64,000 nt of DNA from assembly GCA_024036415.1 (NCBI GenBank), contig JAMWET010001236.1:107656-171655 (forward strand), in the 5' to 3' direction. Origin of the DNA: Prochilodus magdalenae (lineage: Eukaryota > Chordata > Actinopteri > Characiformes > Prochilodontidae). The notes beneath the pieces are model-generated. The model had not been told where the DNA came from and did not search any database. It saw only the letters and a list, made by a program, of their open reading frames with translations. Positions 1 to 11,804 of this stretch are shown one piece after another (the stretch's first letter is position 1; every line of letters begins with the position of its first letter). The position numbers and the translations under genes were made by a program.

Positions 1-1039
1 TCATAGCTGCCGCCTCCCACAGCTGTGTGAAAAAAACTGCCAGTGGTCGAGGAGTGTGGTTTTGGAAAAACCTGAAACCCCTTCAGCTTCATCTTCACAC
101 CACAAAAGCCTTGGATAGAACCTTCAGCACCTTTGAAGAGATAAGCCAGTGGTGTTGTGGCTTCTCTGAAGTCTCCTACAGATTTCAGTCTCTGAGCTGG
201 AGGTGGTTGACTAATTCTGATATGTTTTTTTTTTCCTTCCTCTTAGTCTCTGAATACAAGTAATGACCTCAAAGTTCACAATAACTGAAACAGAGTGACC
301 TTTAAACTTCATTTTAAGTGTAATTGTTGGCTTCCTCCCTCACTTCACTTCTCCAGAAGCATGCTCTGAGAAGAGGATTTCACAGAGCTGCAGAGCCTCC
401 TTTTCTTTCTCTAATTCGTGGACGTGTGGTCACATGCTCATGTACATTTGCATATCCAGACAATGGTGGCCCTAAAGCTGGCTCTACTGATCTGTGCGGC
501 TGTGGTCTGGATAACTGACGGTATCTTGCCCACCAAGCTCGATTTTTCGGGTGATGAAAATGCAGCACTGTTTTATTCGACCCTCTGTTTAACCTCTCCG
601 GTCGCATAAACTCACTGACCAATCGCAGTCACATCTGCTGTTGACATGATGGCAGCCAACATGATGGAGCAGCTCTGCTCCAGACTGAGCTACAGCCTAT
701 CCCATCTGAGGGCAGCCAGACTTTCAGCTTCTGAATGAAGTGGTGAGATCTTGATGGTACTTTCACTTTTCCAGAACAGACCGCTGTCCATTGTCCCTGT
801 TAGCTGGGAATCAAGATTAAGATCTTATTTCCTCTTAAAGACATTCAGCCTGTTTGTTTACTTTGTTTGGTTTTCCGTTTAGTGGAGCTGCATCTCCGGC
901 ATCAGCTCAGACCTGGCTCTGATCCCAACTGCCAATGGAATCACTCGCAAAGTTCCAGCTCCTGGAGAACCACAGCATTTTAATTTTCCTTTTCTGTTTT
1001 TTCTTTGTTGGTTTTTTTCATGGTTTTCCGTGGCATCTT

Positions 1040-1245
1040 TAAAAGTCACATGCACGTGCATGCGTTTCTACAGAAAGGGCCCCTGGGAGCACCCAGCGGT
1101 CATTCTAAGAGCAGTACTAATAGAGCCATGCTGTTTCCTGCTGCTACTCATCCCAGCTGATTCCATCGTCTGCCCTGTGATCTGTTCTCCTCTAGTCCAT
1201 GTCCTGCACAATGCCACAGTGTGTGTGTTCTGTGAGGGGCTGATG
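1040..1245 (+). repeat. Dispersed duplicate, copy 1 (pair with 3055-3270)
   Basis: This block and the one at 3055-3270 share a long run of near-identical sequence. It begins at AAAGTCACATGCA and includes ACTAATAGAGCCATGC and CATCCCAGCTGATTCCA. The copies are in direct orientation about 2 kb apart, with small indels. No coding potential is shared. It is either a local segmental duplication or two insertions of an unnamed repeat. Confidence 0.8.
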
Positions 1246-1371
1246 AAATCTCTTTTGTGCCTGATCCGATCTCTGTGTAAACGTTCTCATGAAGTTACAG
1301 CTCCTGAAATCAGTTGGTGAAACTCTCTTTACTTCTTTCACTTTTCCAGAATGGGAACTCTCCGTCACAGT

Positions 1372-1476
1372 GCTAAATTTCCTTCGGGATCAATAAAGTA
1401 TCTATCTATCTATCTGTCTGTCTGTCTGTCTCTCTGTCTCTGTCTGTCTGTCTGTCTCTGTCTGTCTCTGTCTGTC

Positions 1477-1537
<61 letters not shown>

Positions 1538-1974
1538 GTCTGTCTCTGTCTCTCTCTCTGTCTGTCTGATCTGTCTGTCTCTCTGTCTGTCTGTCTGATC
1601 TATCTGTCTGTCTGATCTATCTGTCTGTCTGATCTATCTGTCTGTCTGTCTGATCTGTCTGTCTGTCTGATCTATCTGTCTGTCTGATCTATCTGTCTGT
1701 CTGTCTGTCTCTGTCTGTCTCTGTCTCTCTGTGTCTCTCTCTGTCTGTCTGATCTGTCTGTCTCTCTGTCTGTCTGTCTGTCTGATCTATCTATCTGTCT
1801 GTCTGATCTATCTGTCTGTCTGTCTGTCTGATCAATCTATCTGTCTGTCTGTCTGTCTCTGTCTGATCTATCTATCTATCTGTCTGTCTGTCTGATCAAT
1901 CTGTCTGTCTGTCTCTCTGTCTGATCTATCTGTCTGTATGTCTGTCTGATCTATCTGTCTGTCTCTCTGTCTGA

Positions 1975-2016
<42 letters not shown>

Positions 2017-2074
2017 CCCCCCACCCCTCTCTCTCTCTCTCTCTGTCTGTCTGTCTGTCTCTCTCTCTCTGTCT

Positions 2075-2116
<42 letters not shown>

Positions 2117-2117
2117 A
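1372..2117 (+). repeat. CTGT/CTAT microsatellite with retroposon-type 3' end
   Basis: The tract starts with TTCCTTCGGGATCAATAAAG, the signature often seen at the end of a fish retroposon next to a tetranucleotide array. It continues as about 700 bp of interspersed CTGT, CTAT, CTCT and GATC-containing units, ending in a purer CTAT run. The same signature in reverse orientation is at 51857-51915. Open frames through it are low-complexity artefacts. Confidence 0.9.
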
Positions 2118-2129
2118 ATCAGTCTCTCA

Positions 2130-2450
2130 GCTGACCCATTTTAAGAAGGGTCTGGGTTAGATTCCCGTCTAGGGTCCTCTCTGTGTGGAGCGTGCATGCT
2201 CTCCCCGTGTCTGTGTGGGTTTCCTCCTCTGGGTGCTCCAGTTTCCTCCCATAGTCCAAACACATGCAGGCAGGTGAACTGGAGATGCTAAATTGCCTCC
2301 CTAGGTGTGAGTGTATCTGCTCTGTGAGGGACTGACGATCTGTCCAGGGAGCTTCCTGCCCTCCCCCCTCACTGTGCTCTGGAATAGTCTCCAGCTGCCC
2401 ACACAAGCCAGAAAGATTAACGGTGTAGATGGATGGATAGATGGATAGCG
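2130..2450 (+). mobile_element. Teleost LINE-tail-like repeat
   Basis: The sequence carries the block seen in many fish genomes around TTTCCTCCCATAGTCCAAA, then AACTGGAGATGCTAAATTGC, and finishes with GATGGATGGATAG repeats. I recognise it as the 3' part of a widespread teleost non-LTR retroposon, but I cannot name the family with certainty. The 187-residue open frame on the minus strand across it is a by-product. Confidence 0.7.
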
Positions 2451-3054
2451 AGATTCCTTTAAAAAAAAAAATCACCTTAATAATCAGATGCCATAAATGA
2501 AACTCCATCCACTTGTAGTTTATTTTACACTGTTGACAGCTAGGAAGATAACTTGAGCCTCGTTTGAGAGCCGAGCACCAGGGCTTTAATAAATTCAATG
2601 AAGCTCTATTAAAGACTGGAGCTGAGTGTAGGGCAGTGCCCTGCAACCAAGCGGGCTTATAGTAGCTCTGTCGTTGCAGCATTCTGTGTGAAGTGATATG
2701 ATACAGCTTCTATAAATGAGCCTCCTCAGCTAATGTTCATATTGACCCAGTTTGGTCCTGCCCATGCGGTGAATGGCAAGTACAAGGGGCATTCAGCCAG
2801 CACATAGGTACTACAGTACAATTGCAAAACCTAGATTACAGCTCTCAGAGTGATGACATCAGCGGGATTGGGCCCAGTGTTTTAAGCACAGGCCAGCAGA
2901 GGATGTGGGGAGTGGGGGGCAGTCATGCTACGGCTTGGGTACAGTGTGGGAACACCATTAGCGCAATGAAGAGACAGGGTCAAGTCTAAGATCAGTCCCA
3001 AAAAAAAAAGGCTTTAAGCTCTGACTAATATAGAAATTTATTTTCCTTTATCTT

Positions 3055-3270
3055 TAAAAGTCACATGCATGTGCATTCGTTTCTACAGATGCGGCCCCTG
3101 GCATGACCACCCAGCGGTCATTCTGAGCACAGTACTAATAGAGCCATGCTGTTTTCTGCTGCTACTCATCCCAGCTGATTCCACTGTCTCCCCTGTGATC
3201 TGTTCCTCTGTTCTCCTCTAGTCTGGTCTGTCAGGGATGTACGGAGATGTGTGTTTTTTCTAACGGACGA
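3055..3270 (+). repeat. Dispersed duplicate, copy 2 (pair with 1040-1245)
   Basis: Second copy of the block described at 1040-1245, in the same orientation. It differs by substitutions and short insertions such as an extra TGTTCC segment near 3204. Confidence 0.8.
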
Positions 3271-3829
3271 TGGCAGCCACGGTGGACAGTGGGTTTAGAG
3301 CTCCCCCCCCAACCCTACCCATCAGGCATGTCTGCATACCACCTCCTCCACGGCCCAAACCCCAATAGCAACACCCATACGAGCGTCCTGTAGCACTTTC
3401 TGCCTGCAGTGTGATTAAATCAACACAAACCGAGTTAGCGTTGCCAGAAATGAACCTTGTTTTGATAGCAAGGAAATCACTGTGCTTACAACTGGTGCAT
3501 AACCCACCGAAAATGGAGATTAGCAGATAACGTGAAGGGCTCGAGTACTTCTAAGAAACCCAAAGCACTCGCAGCTGTTGCCGTTCTGAGAGGGCTTTAT
3601 TGCAAGCACACGTCGAGAAGCATAGAGACATCCTGTGCCGCCCAGCTATGCAAGCCGGTCGGCCGTGCCATCAGTTTTCTTGTCTCCAAGTGAGAGGGAG
3701 TGCCTGTCAAGCTCTCTTTTCCACAGGAGCGCATGTTTGTGGTGAGGTTAAAGCTTATGTAATCCCTGGGTTCCTTTAAACACTCTCAACGATGAGTTTT
3801 CCCAGTTAGGACAAACACAAACACAAGGA

Positions 3830-4215
3830 ATACCGCCCCTGACAGAATACACAAAGCACTAACATACATATACAAATAAGATTAAAATAATGATAATATA
3901 TTTTATCATTTTTGAATGTTATGTTTTGTAAATAATATAAAAATAATATATTTTATTATTATTATTATATAGTACTATATTAGTCTTAAAATCTTAAAGC
4001 TTGTCGGATATAAGTTCAGTGAACCAAAAATTTGTCCTCTGTGACTGATCCGTACCTAACATTGTGTCATCCCTCCACAGGCACCTTTGACACACCGAAA
4101 TGCAGTCACTGCTTTCAGCCATCATCATTAACATCTGCTCATTCCCTGAGACATTCCCTGCACTGTAGCACCTCTTCCCAATCTATGGATCCCATCACTC
4201 ACCCCGCAGCCTGAA
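3830..4215 (+). repeat. Diverged duplicate related to 5075-5280 and to 19916-20040 (-)
   Basis: The first part (3830-4085) is repeated in diverged form at 5075-5280. Both have an AT-rich run, then a CCAAAAAT motif, CTGTGACT and GTACCTAA. The last part (about 4120-4212) recurs in reverse orientation at 19916-20040, including CCCAATCTATGGATCCC. This marks an old interspersed repeat rather than a gene. Confidence 0.6.
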
Positions 4216-5529
4216 GTTAGCTCAGGAAAAAAAAAATTCTAAAGTTTGTTAGTGCGGCTTTTGATGTGCTTATACCGTCTTCTGGGGGTCACCAGCATGG
4301 GATGGGTCCTCCTATCAAGGAGCAGTAGATGGCCACCAGTAGGTCGCCCTGCAGTTTGCTCTTTAGATTTAATTGCAGCGTACAAGAGAACATCCTTCAT
4401 TCGTGCAATTTCAGTTAAAACCACCATTAGGTTGTTTAGTTCTCATCATTACTAGACTACAAACTAAATGAAACGTTTTCCATCCTTTGTTCCTTTCTTT
4501 TCAGGAAATTAGCTTTCAGTTTTCCGTAGACCTCTCCAGCGGCGACACCTCCAAAGTCCAGTCTCAGAATTTGGTTGCACCATCTACTTCTTTTAGTCTA
4601 TAACAAATTAGTAACGGTCAACAAATCGGTCGGCTCACTGGAGTGGAGCCTACTCTCTCTCTCTCGTGAAAAGAAAGAATGACGGAAAGTGCCTAATTAA
4701 CTGGTGGGCCAACCATTTTTGTGACCCTCCAGGGCTTCCAGAGAGTTGTTGGGAATCCTCCAGTCAGTTTTTTAAGCTCCAGGTTCAGAAACTTCTGTTT
4801 TATTCCTCTTATTTTCCTTAGATTTTTTTTTTCTTTCCTGTTTTGTTGGACCACCATTAGCTTAGATTATGCATATCGCAACATTTTCCATCCAGAGTTT
4901 CACTGATTTATGGCCAAGACAGAACAGTCATCCCCAGAACTTCTAAATGGGGGTCAGTGTCAGGACTCTGTGGTGGTCAGTTCATGTGTAAAGATGGTTC
5001 CCCATGTTTCCTGAGCCACACATTCACAGTCTGACCCCCATGAGTCTCAGACCTGTTGAGAAGAACAAGACTACGGCCCCTGAAACAATACACATTAAAA
5101 AGCACTAAAATACATATACAAATAAAAAATAATAAGAATACAAAAATAATATAGAAATCTTAAAACGGTTTAACAGATGACATCAAGCTGCATGACGTAT
5201 ATAAGCTCAACCAACCAAAAATTACTCCCCTGTGACTAAAACGTACCTAATAGCAGGTAATCCCTTCACAAGCACCAAAAGCAGCTGGGACTGGATTGGG
5301 AATGTACTAGACGAGTTTATGGATGTAGATCACATCAATGTTCAGTTGATCCAGATTTGCTGGATGCCGTCCCTGGCTCAATTCCGAGAAGAATTCCTTG
5401 TAAACTCAGGGAATTAATCAGGAAATAAATCTCAGTACTGTTGGTCATTAGAGAAGAACACATTGACCTGACCCACCCCAATCATAACTCTTGTACAGAG
5501 GACACTGCGCATTATATCATCCCGTCATG

Positions 5530-6260
5530 CTCTTTCCTTCTTACCCTGGCGTTCCCATTGCTCTGGAATAGGTTAGTCTAGAGTCATCAGACCACATGAT
5601 CCTTTCTTCATCTCTCCATAGTTCAATTTATGCCCCCATGGAGACCGACGCTGATTTAGCCTCTCTAACAACTGATCGTCTTTTGTCCTCACAGCTGTTT
5701 GGTCCCGGATGTGTGAGTTCCGGTCATGTGGGAATGCTCTTACTGTCCCTGTTGAACTGTTGAGTTCTGCTGTCCATTTTTTAACCCCACCTAGGACATT
5801 CCATTCTGATAGCCACATAAAGGACGGTCTGTTTAGACGTTCACATGCAGTTGGCTTGTCTTCATGGCAACAGTAGGTACACCAAGCAACCGCAGCTGCT
5901 GTGGGGTTGGTGCGGTTATGGGGGAGGGGGAAGTACGTTAACAGCATCCACCGATTTTAACCTTTGTTTTTGAACCTCTTGCTCTAATAACGTTAGCATC
6001 ATACCGTGGGCATGATCTCTTCATGAACCTTCTTTCTTACCCTGGCGTTCCCATCGCTCCGGAATAGGGTCGGTCTGGACTTCTCAGACCACATGACCTT
6101 CCTCCATCACTCCAGAGTCCAGCCTTTGTGCTCCCTAGCAGACTGAAGCTGGTTAGTCTCACTAACAAGTGATCATCTTATGTCCTCACAGCTGTTTAGT
6201 CCAGGTCCTGTGAGTTTCGGTCATGTGCTAATGCTTCTACTGTCCATTTTCCCCTTCACC
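5530..6260 (+). repeat. ~0.5-kb tandem repeat, first block
   Basis: A unit starting TTCTTACCCTGGCGTTCCCA at about 5537 is followed by a second at about 6035, a period near 0.5 kb. Shared internal landmarks are CAGACCACATGA, TGTCCTCACAGCTGTTT and GACATTCCATTC. More copies lie at 7276-7836 and a partial one at 7030-7275. The origin is probably an old transposon, but no conserved protein is readable. Confidence 0.75.
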
Positions 6261-7029
6261 AAGAGCTGATGATCTCTGATCAGCCATCCAGCATTCCTGC
6301 TGTGATGTTCCCGGTTCCCGGTTCTCCACTCTCGCCTTTCCGTAGTTGCTGGACAGTTCTGAACTCAATTCCAGTCATTCCAGCTGCTCTGTATTCGTGT
6401 CCTTTGCTGGATGCAGGACAGTAACCTGGCCTGCCTCTGGAAGACGGATTTTTCCCAAGCCCATGGAATACGTCTTCTCTCAAAGTAGCTCAAGGAATGA
6501 CAAGCTACTTGCTGTATCAGTTTGGGATAAAGAATTATATCAGCTGAAGCTCGTTAATCACGGATGTAATAATCCAATCAAAGCCCTTTGAGTGTTTACA
6601 TGTATCCAGACAGCGCCGTTTTCTTTGTCCAGGCCGTGTAGATAATCTCCTCACTGGAAAATGAAGAACTTGTTCTTGAAAGCTGTTTGATCTGCAGCAA
6701 ATTGTTATTACAGAAACTATTTATGGTGGCCGTTTTGGCTGGTTGGAGCTCGGCCCATCTGAAAGTTCATCGCTCCAGTGAATGGTCGCTTCCTGTTTGG
6801 CGTCTTCTCCTATTTATAATTACTTCACAGTTGTGTATTTTTCTGCTCTGTCCGCTTTGCCTTTCACATCAGCAGCGTTTTCCGGTTTAGAGCCTATTTT
6901 GCAAGCTCGTCTTAGTACAGCCTATCACACGAACTCGTTTCCACTCTTTCCAGTAATGCCACTGTGTTCTCCTGCATCCTATCGGTGGCTAATTCACGCA
7001 GAAATCTCTCACAATCTTGTTTACATTGT

Positions 7030-7836
7030 TTGATGGGACATTCCATTCCGCTAACCACATAAAGACGCAGGGAACGTCCTGTTCAGTTGTTCACATGTAG
7101 TTGGCCGATCTTCAAGGCAGCACTAGGTACACCAGGCAGCAGCAGCAGCTGCGGGGATGGTGTGGAACGACGTTAACCGCATCCACTGATTGTTTTTGCC
7201 CCTCTCGCCATAATAAGGTTACCATCATACAGTGGACACAATGCATGATGGGTACATCGCTTCATGTGCTTCCCTTCTTACCCTGGCGTTCCCATCGCTC
7301 TGGAATAGGGTCAGTCTGGACTTCTCAGACCACATTACCTTTCTCCATCACTCCAGAGTCCAGTCTTTATGCTCTCTAGCAGACTGAAGCTGATTAGTCT
7401 CACTAATAGTTGATCTTCTTATGTCCTCACAGCTGTTTAGTGTCCGTTATGTGAGTTCTGGTCATGTGGGAATGCTGTTACTGTCACTGTTAAACATTAT
7501 TGTGAGTTCTGCTGTCCATTTTTTTAACCCAACTGAGGACATTCCATTCCGATAACCACATAAAGACGCAGGGAACGGCCTGTTCAGGCATTCACATGCA
7601 GTTGGCTTGCCTTCAAGGCATCAGTAGGTACACCAAGCAACAGCCGCTGGGGCAGTTACAGGGGAAGGGGAAGTACGTTTACAGCATCCACTGATTTTAA
7701 CTCTACATATGCTCTCTTATTCTGACACTCCCATCACTCTGGAATAGGGTCAGTCTAGAATTCCTCACACCACATGACCTTCCACCATCACTCCAGAGTC
7801 TAGGCTTTGTGCTCCCTAGCAGACTGAAGCTGGTTA
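7030..7836 (+). repeat. ~0.45-kb tandem repeat, second block
   Basis: Continues the family of 5530-6260 after about 0.8 kb of unrelated sequence. A 3' half-unit (7030-7275) and a full unit starting at 7276 are followed by a partial unit near 7720. The last unit breaks directly into Tc1-like sequence at about 7837. Confidence 0.7.
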
Positions 7837-8362
7837 GGTGTCACTCCACCGCACACCATCTGCAGGAACTGTGTGAGGATGTTCAAGCTGCATGGGATGG
7901 ATTATCACAGGACACCATTAGGAACCTCTACAGCTCCATACCGAGACGTCTGGCGTGTTGGGTTAGCAAACACGGCGGCCCGACGCCATACTGAGAGACA
8001 GACTTCTGTATGTGTAGCTCAGTAAATATTGATCATATCAGTCTAAATCTATCATCAGTTATTGATCCTGGTCACCTTTATCTTCCTTCCCAACACCACC
8101 GCACTCCCACACCTCAAAGACACAGGGAACAGTCTGCTGTTACTGTTTACATACTTCAGTTTTCCATAGCAGATTATTTTTCTCATACTGTATCTGTGTT
8201 CACCTTCTGTTTGAAACTCCCTCTGACCCTGCGTGAACATTGCCAATGATAGCATTCGCCAGTTCCTTGTGGGTATTTCAAGCCAAGATAGGCAGCAAGT
8301 GGAAAGTTTCAGCAGCTGGGAAAAGCGGTTTCTGTGGGAGATGGTTTCTTCCTCTGGCATGT
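7837..8362 (+). mobile_element. Tc1-like transposase 3' end plus duplicated flank
   Basis: The first part encodes the C-terminal end of a Tc1-like transposase (HLQELCEDVQAAWDGL, then NLYSSIPRRLA, ending GGPTPY). It lacks everything upstream. From about 8140 the flank is nearly identical to the flank of the copy at 9596-10215. The whole block is therefore a local duplication, not an independent insertion. Confidence 0.8.
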
Positions 8363-8557
8363 CCCGATTGAAGCTGGTTAGTGTTATTGACAAGTTATCT
8401 TCTTATGTATGAGTTCTACTGTGTGTGGAATCTTCTGGTTCTCTTTACCACCACCATGAACAGTTCTGGCTCTAGAGCAGAGCGTTTCCCAGCAAACCAC
8501 TATTCTGTATATAACTCTAGGTGTCTGACGTTGGGTGAAATAGGTTTGTGGATGCTG

Positions 8558-8705
8558 GTGTTGTGGTTGGTGTGGTGCAACGGATAGCACCACTACCTGC
8601 CAGTGAGCCGTCACTCCACATCAAGTTCAATTCCAAGCCTTGGGCAAGACTCCTAACACTACATTGGCCCGTCCCGTATCCGTTCAGCACAGAACACAAC
8701 CTCAG
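8558..8705 (+). mobile_element. tRNA-derived SINE-like element
   Basis: An A-box-like TGGTGCAACGG lies at about 8573-8583 and a B-box-like GTTCAATTCC at 8625-8634. That is the spacing expected of a tRNA-type internal RNA polymerase III promoter. The following GGGCAAGACTCCTAACACTA is typical of fish tRNA-derived SINE bodies. No intact tRNA cloverleaf is present, so this is not a tRNA gene. Confidence 0.65.
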
Positions 8706-9595
8706 TTAAGGGATAATTCTGTATTTCATGTGACGGTTGGTAACCCCAGGTGTAAAAGACTAGCAGCAGTCATGCTGATTTCTGAATCTGCATCGGGACA
8801 CGCTAACCTGAATGTCGGAGCTGCTTCTCTCCGTAATCACTCACCTGCTGAGGTGGAGCCTTTACAGTCTGAGGTAATGTTATTCCAGACCGAGGGAGCT
8901 GAAGGAGCAAACTGACTCTGAGTAGTAATAGACTTCAGCCTTCAGTTAGCCTTTAGCATAGCAGCCCACTTTAACCAAAGCCAGGAAAATGCTGAGCATT
9001 GATGTGACCTGCGTCCAGAAAGTTCTCCAGTACATGCTGATCCAATCACAGCTGTGTATTGGTGTTAGTAGAGGTATTATGAGGGACTCGTTTGCTGTCA
9101 GGTGAGCCTTTGTGTTATACAGTACTGCCTCCTATATGCTTCTCGCCTCACAAAAGCCTTCGTGGATTCTTCACCTGTTCCTCGTTGTTCAGGATTCTCC
9201 GGCATTTCCTCCGTTTACTCCCGTTCACTCAGTGTCTCCCGCCTCACGCTCTGTTGAGCTTTTTAGGGCAGTAATTACCGTCTTCTCATGCAGGAGAGTT
9301 TCTGCCAGGATTTAGTGAGTCACATTCATTCATGCACCACAGCTCTTTGCCGTTGCCGTCCCTGAAGTCATCAGAAGCCCATGTGCGCTTTATAGCTTGC
9401 ATGTTTTTGTGTTTCCTCTGCTCAAACACACTTCCCCCAGCCTTCTTAGTTAACTAATCAGGACCCAGCATGCTGATTATCAGTGTTGATAATGGTGTGT
9501 TTGGGTTCTACTGCAATACACTCAGAGAATAGTTCCACAAACAGCTGCACACAGAAGGAATCAACCGACTGGAATAAAACTTGGTGGGTAGGTTT

Positions 9596-10215
9596 GACAA
9601 CAGCCACAATTAGACATACAGCGAGCAGTGGTGTCCTCCATGAGTCCTCCTGTTAGTGCAGCAACATTGGCAGATGGCTGCACCACGCAGGACTACATGC
9701 ACACAGACCGTTACCGCGACTGTCCTTAACACCACGTCACCGTCACCAAAGACTGCAGTGGTGTCGTACCAGACTGTCATGGAGTGACTCAGAATGGCAG
9801 CGGGTCATCTTCAGTGACGAGTCCCGCTTTAGTCTTGGTGGAGACGCCCAACGAATCCGTGTGTGGAGGCACCGTGGTCAGCACCAAGATGAACGGTCTG
9901 TTGTCACACGTCCAGAAGGCCTGGTGTCCCTCCACCTCCACCCCTACCGCACCATCTGCAGGAACTGTGTGAGGATGTTCAAGCTGCATGGGATGGATTA
10001 TCACAGGACTCCATTAGGAACCTCTACAGCTCCATACCGAGACGTCTGGCGTGTTGGGTTAGCAAACACGGCGGCCCGACGCCATACTGAGAGACAGACT
10101 TCTGTATGTGTAGCTCAATAAATATTGATCATATCAGTCTAAATTTATCACCAGTTATTGATCCTGGTCACCTTTATCTTCCTTCCCAACACACCTGCAC
10201 TCCCACACGTCCTTC
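9596..10215 (+). mobile_element. Internally deleted Tc1-like transposon, copy A
   Basis: In one frame the sequence reads as Tc1-like transposase pieces: RLHHAGLHAHRPL, then WQRVIFSDESRFSLGG, then VWRHRGQHQDE. It then switches to the C-terminal tail HLQELCEDVQAAWDG. The middle of the catalytic domain, including the conserved third-Asp region of the DDE family, is missing. The same junction is found in the other copies in this window. It cannot encode an active enzyme. Confidence 0.85.
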
Positions 10216-10452
10216 TGGGTGCAGCTGTTACTGTTTACATGCTTCAGTTCTCCATAGCAAATTATTTTTCTCATACTGTATCTGTGTTCACCTTCTGTCT
10301 GAAACTCCCTCTGACCCTGCGTGAACATTGCCAATGATAACATTCACCAGTTGCTTGTGGGTATTTCAAGCCAAGATAGGCAGCAAGTTAAACGTTTCAG
10401 CAGCTGGGAAAAGCGGTTTCTGTGGGAGATGGTTTCTTCCTCTGGCATTTCC
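9945..10452 (+). repeat. Segmental duplicate of 7846-8362
   Basis: Similarity to 7846-8362 continues beyond the transposon end through shared flanking sequence, ending near GGTTTCTTCCTCTGGCAT. Shared flank shows that element and neighbour were copied together. A roughly 0.5-kb insertion-type difference and small indels separate the copies. Confidence 0.8.
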
Positions 10453-10854
10453 TTTCAGCTCTAGAACTTATCCAGAACGTTCACAAAAAGCTCCATAACA
10501 CACTGAAGGAAAAAAGAAAAAAGCATAAAAACGAAATGAAACAGAAAAGCAGAATAGATCTCCTTTAATAAGCTGAATAAGGGGTTCTAGATAAGGGAGG
10601 ACTTAGGATCTGTATAATAGAGGATCCCCAGTACTGTAATAAATCAACACTGCACCATAACCTTGAAACCAGAGCAGACATACAGAGACATACACGTTTG
10701 GCTGGTGCATCATTCTTGTGTTGGGTTGTTGAAGGTTCTAGAATGTTCTCCACCCATTTGTTCTGTTTCCTTTGGCTTCTCGGTTCTTTCATTCTGAAGA
10801 CAACTGTGAACATTTGAGCACTGATGAGCTCTGACCTTTGGACTGAGACAAACC

Positions 10855-11335
10855 AGTGACAGTGAGGGGGGAACGTTCTAGAACAGTCTGAGTGAGTGGG
10901 GGGATAACATTTCAGAACCACATGAGTAAAGAAGAATGTTCTAGAATAGTTTTAAGTGGGTTAGATAACTTCTCAGAATCACATGAATGAAGGAGAACGA
11001 TCTAGAACAGTCTTGAGTGTGGGAGCTAACATTTCAGAACCGCATAAATGAAGGAGAATGTTCTAGAGCAGTGTGAATGAGGGAGGAGGAGAACGTTGGG
11101 TGGGTATGGGGACAACCTTCTAAGACAATCTAGAACAGTGTGTAATGAGTGAGTATTTTAGAATGATTGAGAGAGAACAGTGTGAATGGAGGAGAACCTT
11201 CTGCAGCAGTGCTAATAAAAATCATGTTCTAGATAGACGTGATGGATTCTAGATGGACTATAGGACATTCAGAAACTGCGAGAGTCTAGAACAGTGTGAA
11301 TGGATAACATTTTAAAACCATTTTAATTAGAAGGG
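10855..11335 (+). repeat. Degenerate ~78-bp tandem repeat
   Basis: Units repeat the words GTTCTAGAACAGT, AACATTTCAGAACC and ATGAAGGAGAA with a period near 78 bp and heavy divergence. The array ends just before the clec16a acceptor at 11376, so it sits in the end of the intron. Confidence 0.75.
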
Positions 11336-11376
11336 TTCTAGTGTGGTTCTAACGGACTCTGCTCTTCTGGTTCCAG

Positions 11377-11804
11377 CTTCAGCTCCAGCTCTGGCTCCCA
11401 GCCTGACGCCCGCCGCCCAGCCCACCATCTCCCTGCTGTCGGACGCAGATGCCGAGACTCTCAGCGTGGACTCCCTCACCCTGCTGCCCCCAGCGGACCC
11501 CCCTCGCCTCCGAAGCTTCAGCTCGCAGTCCTCGGTCCAGGAGGAGGCGCCGAATCCCACCCAGGACGAGGACTCCAACCCCGACGAGGCTTCAGCATGC
11601 TCAGGCCAGTCCCTGGAGGACAACACGGAGAACCCAGAGGCAGAGGACAGGAAGGACATTACAGTCATACCAGAGGAGGACGAGTCTTCTCCCGATTCAG
11701 AACCAGCAGATTCCAGGGAGGAAGTCGAGACTCGAGCAGAGAGCATTCCTCAGCCAGACTCGGAGGAGAACCCGGATCTGGAGCAGGAGACTGAAATTGA
11801 CTGA
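11377..11804 (+). CDS. clec16a: CLEC16A, last coding exon (C-terminal tail)
   Basis: A pyrimidine-rich acceptor ending TTCTGGTTCCAG opens the exon. Two bases complete a split codon, then 141 residues follow to a TGA at 11802. The segment PAAQPTISLL, with ETLSVDSLTLLPP after it, matches what I recall of the C-terminus of vertebrate CLEC16A. The rest is Ser-, Glu- and Asp-rich, probably disordered, and seems longer than the mammalian tail. CLEC16A is a cytosolic endolysosome-associated protein acting in autophagy and mitophagy with the E3 ligase NRDP1. The gene's position next to socs1 in convergent orientation matches the human order and supports the call. All upstream exons are outside the window or unseen. 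The main uncertainty is that only this exon is available, without an alignment. Confidence 0.82.

Larger units (their letters stand above)
1..11376 (+). other. Probable terminal intron of clec16a
   Basis: No convincing coding exon was found here. The downstream exon at 11377 opens with a canonical acceptor and continues a reading frame, so the gene must extend to the left. Whether the preceding exon lies inside this stretch or beyond the window cannot be decided. The region holds the repeats listed separately (microsatellite at 1.4-2.1 kb, LINE-tail at 2.1-2.45 kb, duplicated blocks, SINE-like element, Tc1-like remnants). Stretches 1-1040, 4220-5080 and 8900-9590 show nothing recognisable. 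Confidence 0.55.

Noticed and set aside
2119..2682. 187-codon open frame on the minus strand
   Set aside because: It spans the LINE-tail repeat and a GATA-type microsatellite; not a gene.
8558..8705. Possible tRNA gene
   Set aside because: A- and B-box-like words are present but no cloverleaf stems or acceptor pairing; the SINE explanation fits better.
11327..11746. Serine-rich 139-codon open frame antisense to the clec16a exon
   Set aside because: It mirrors the acidic, serine-rich coding exon and has no independent support.
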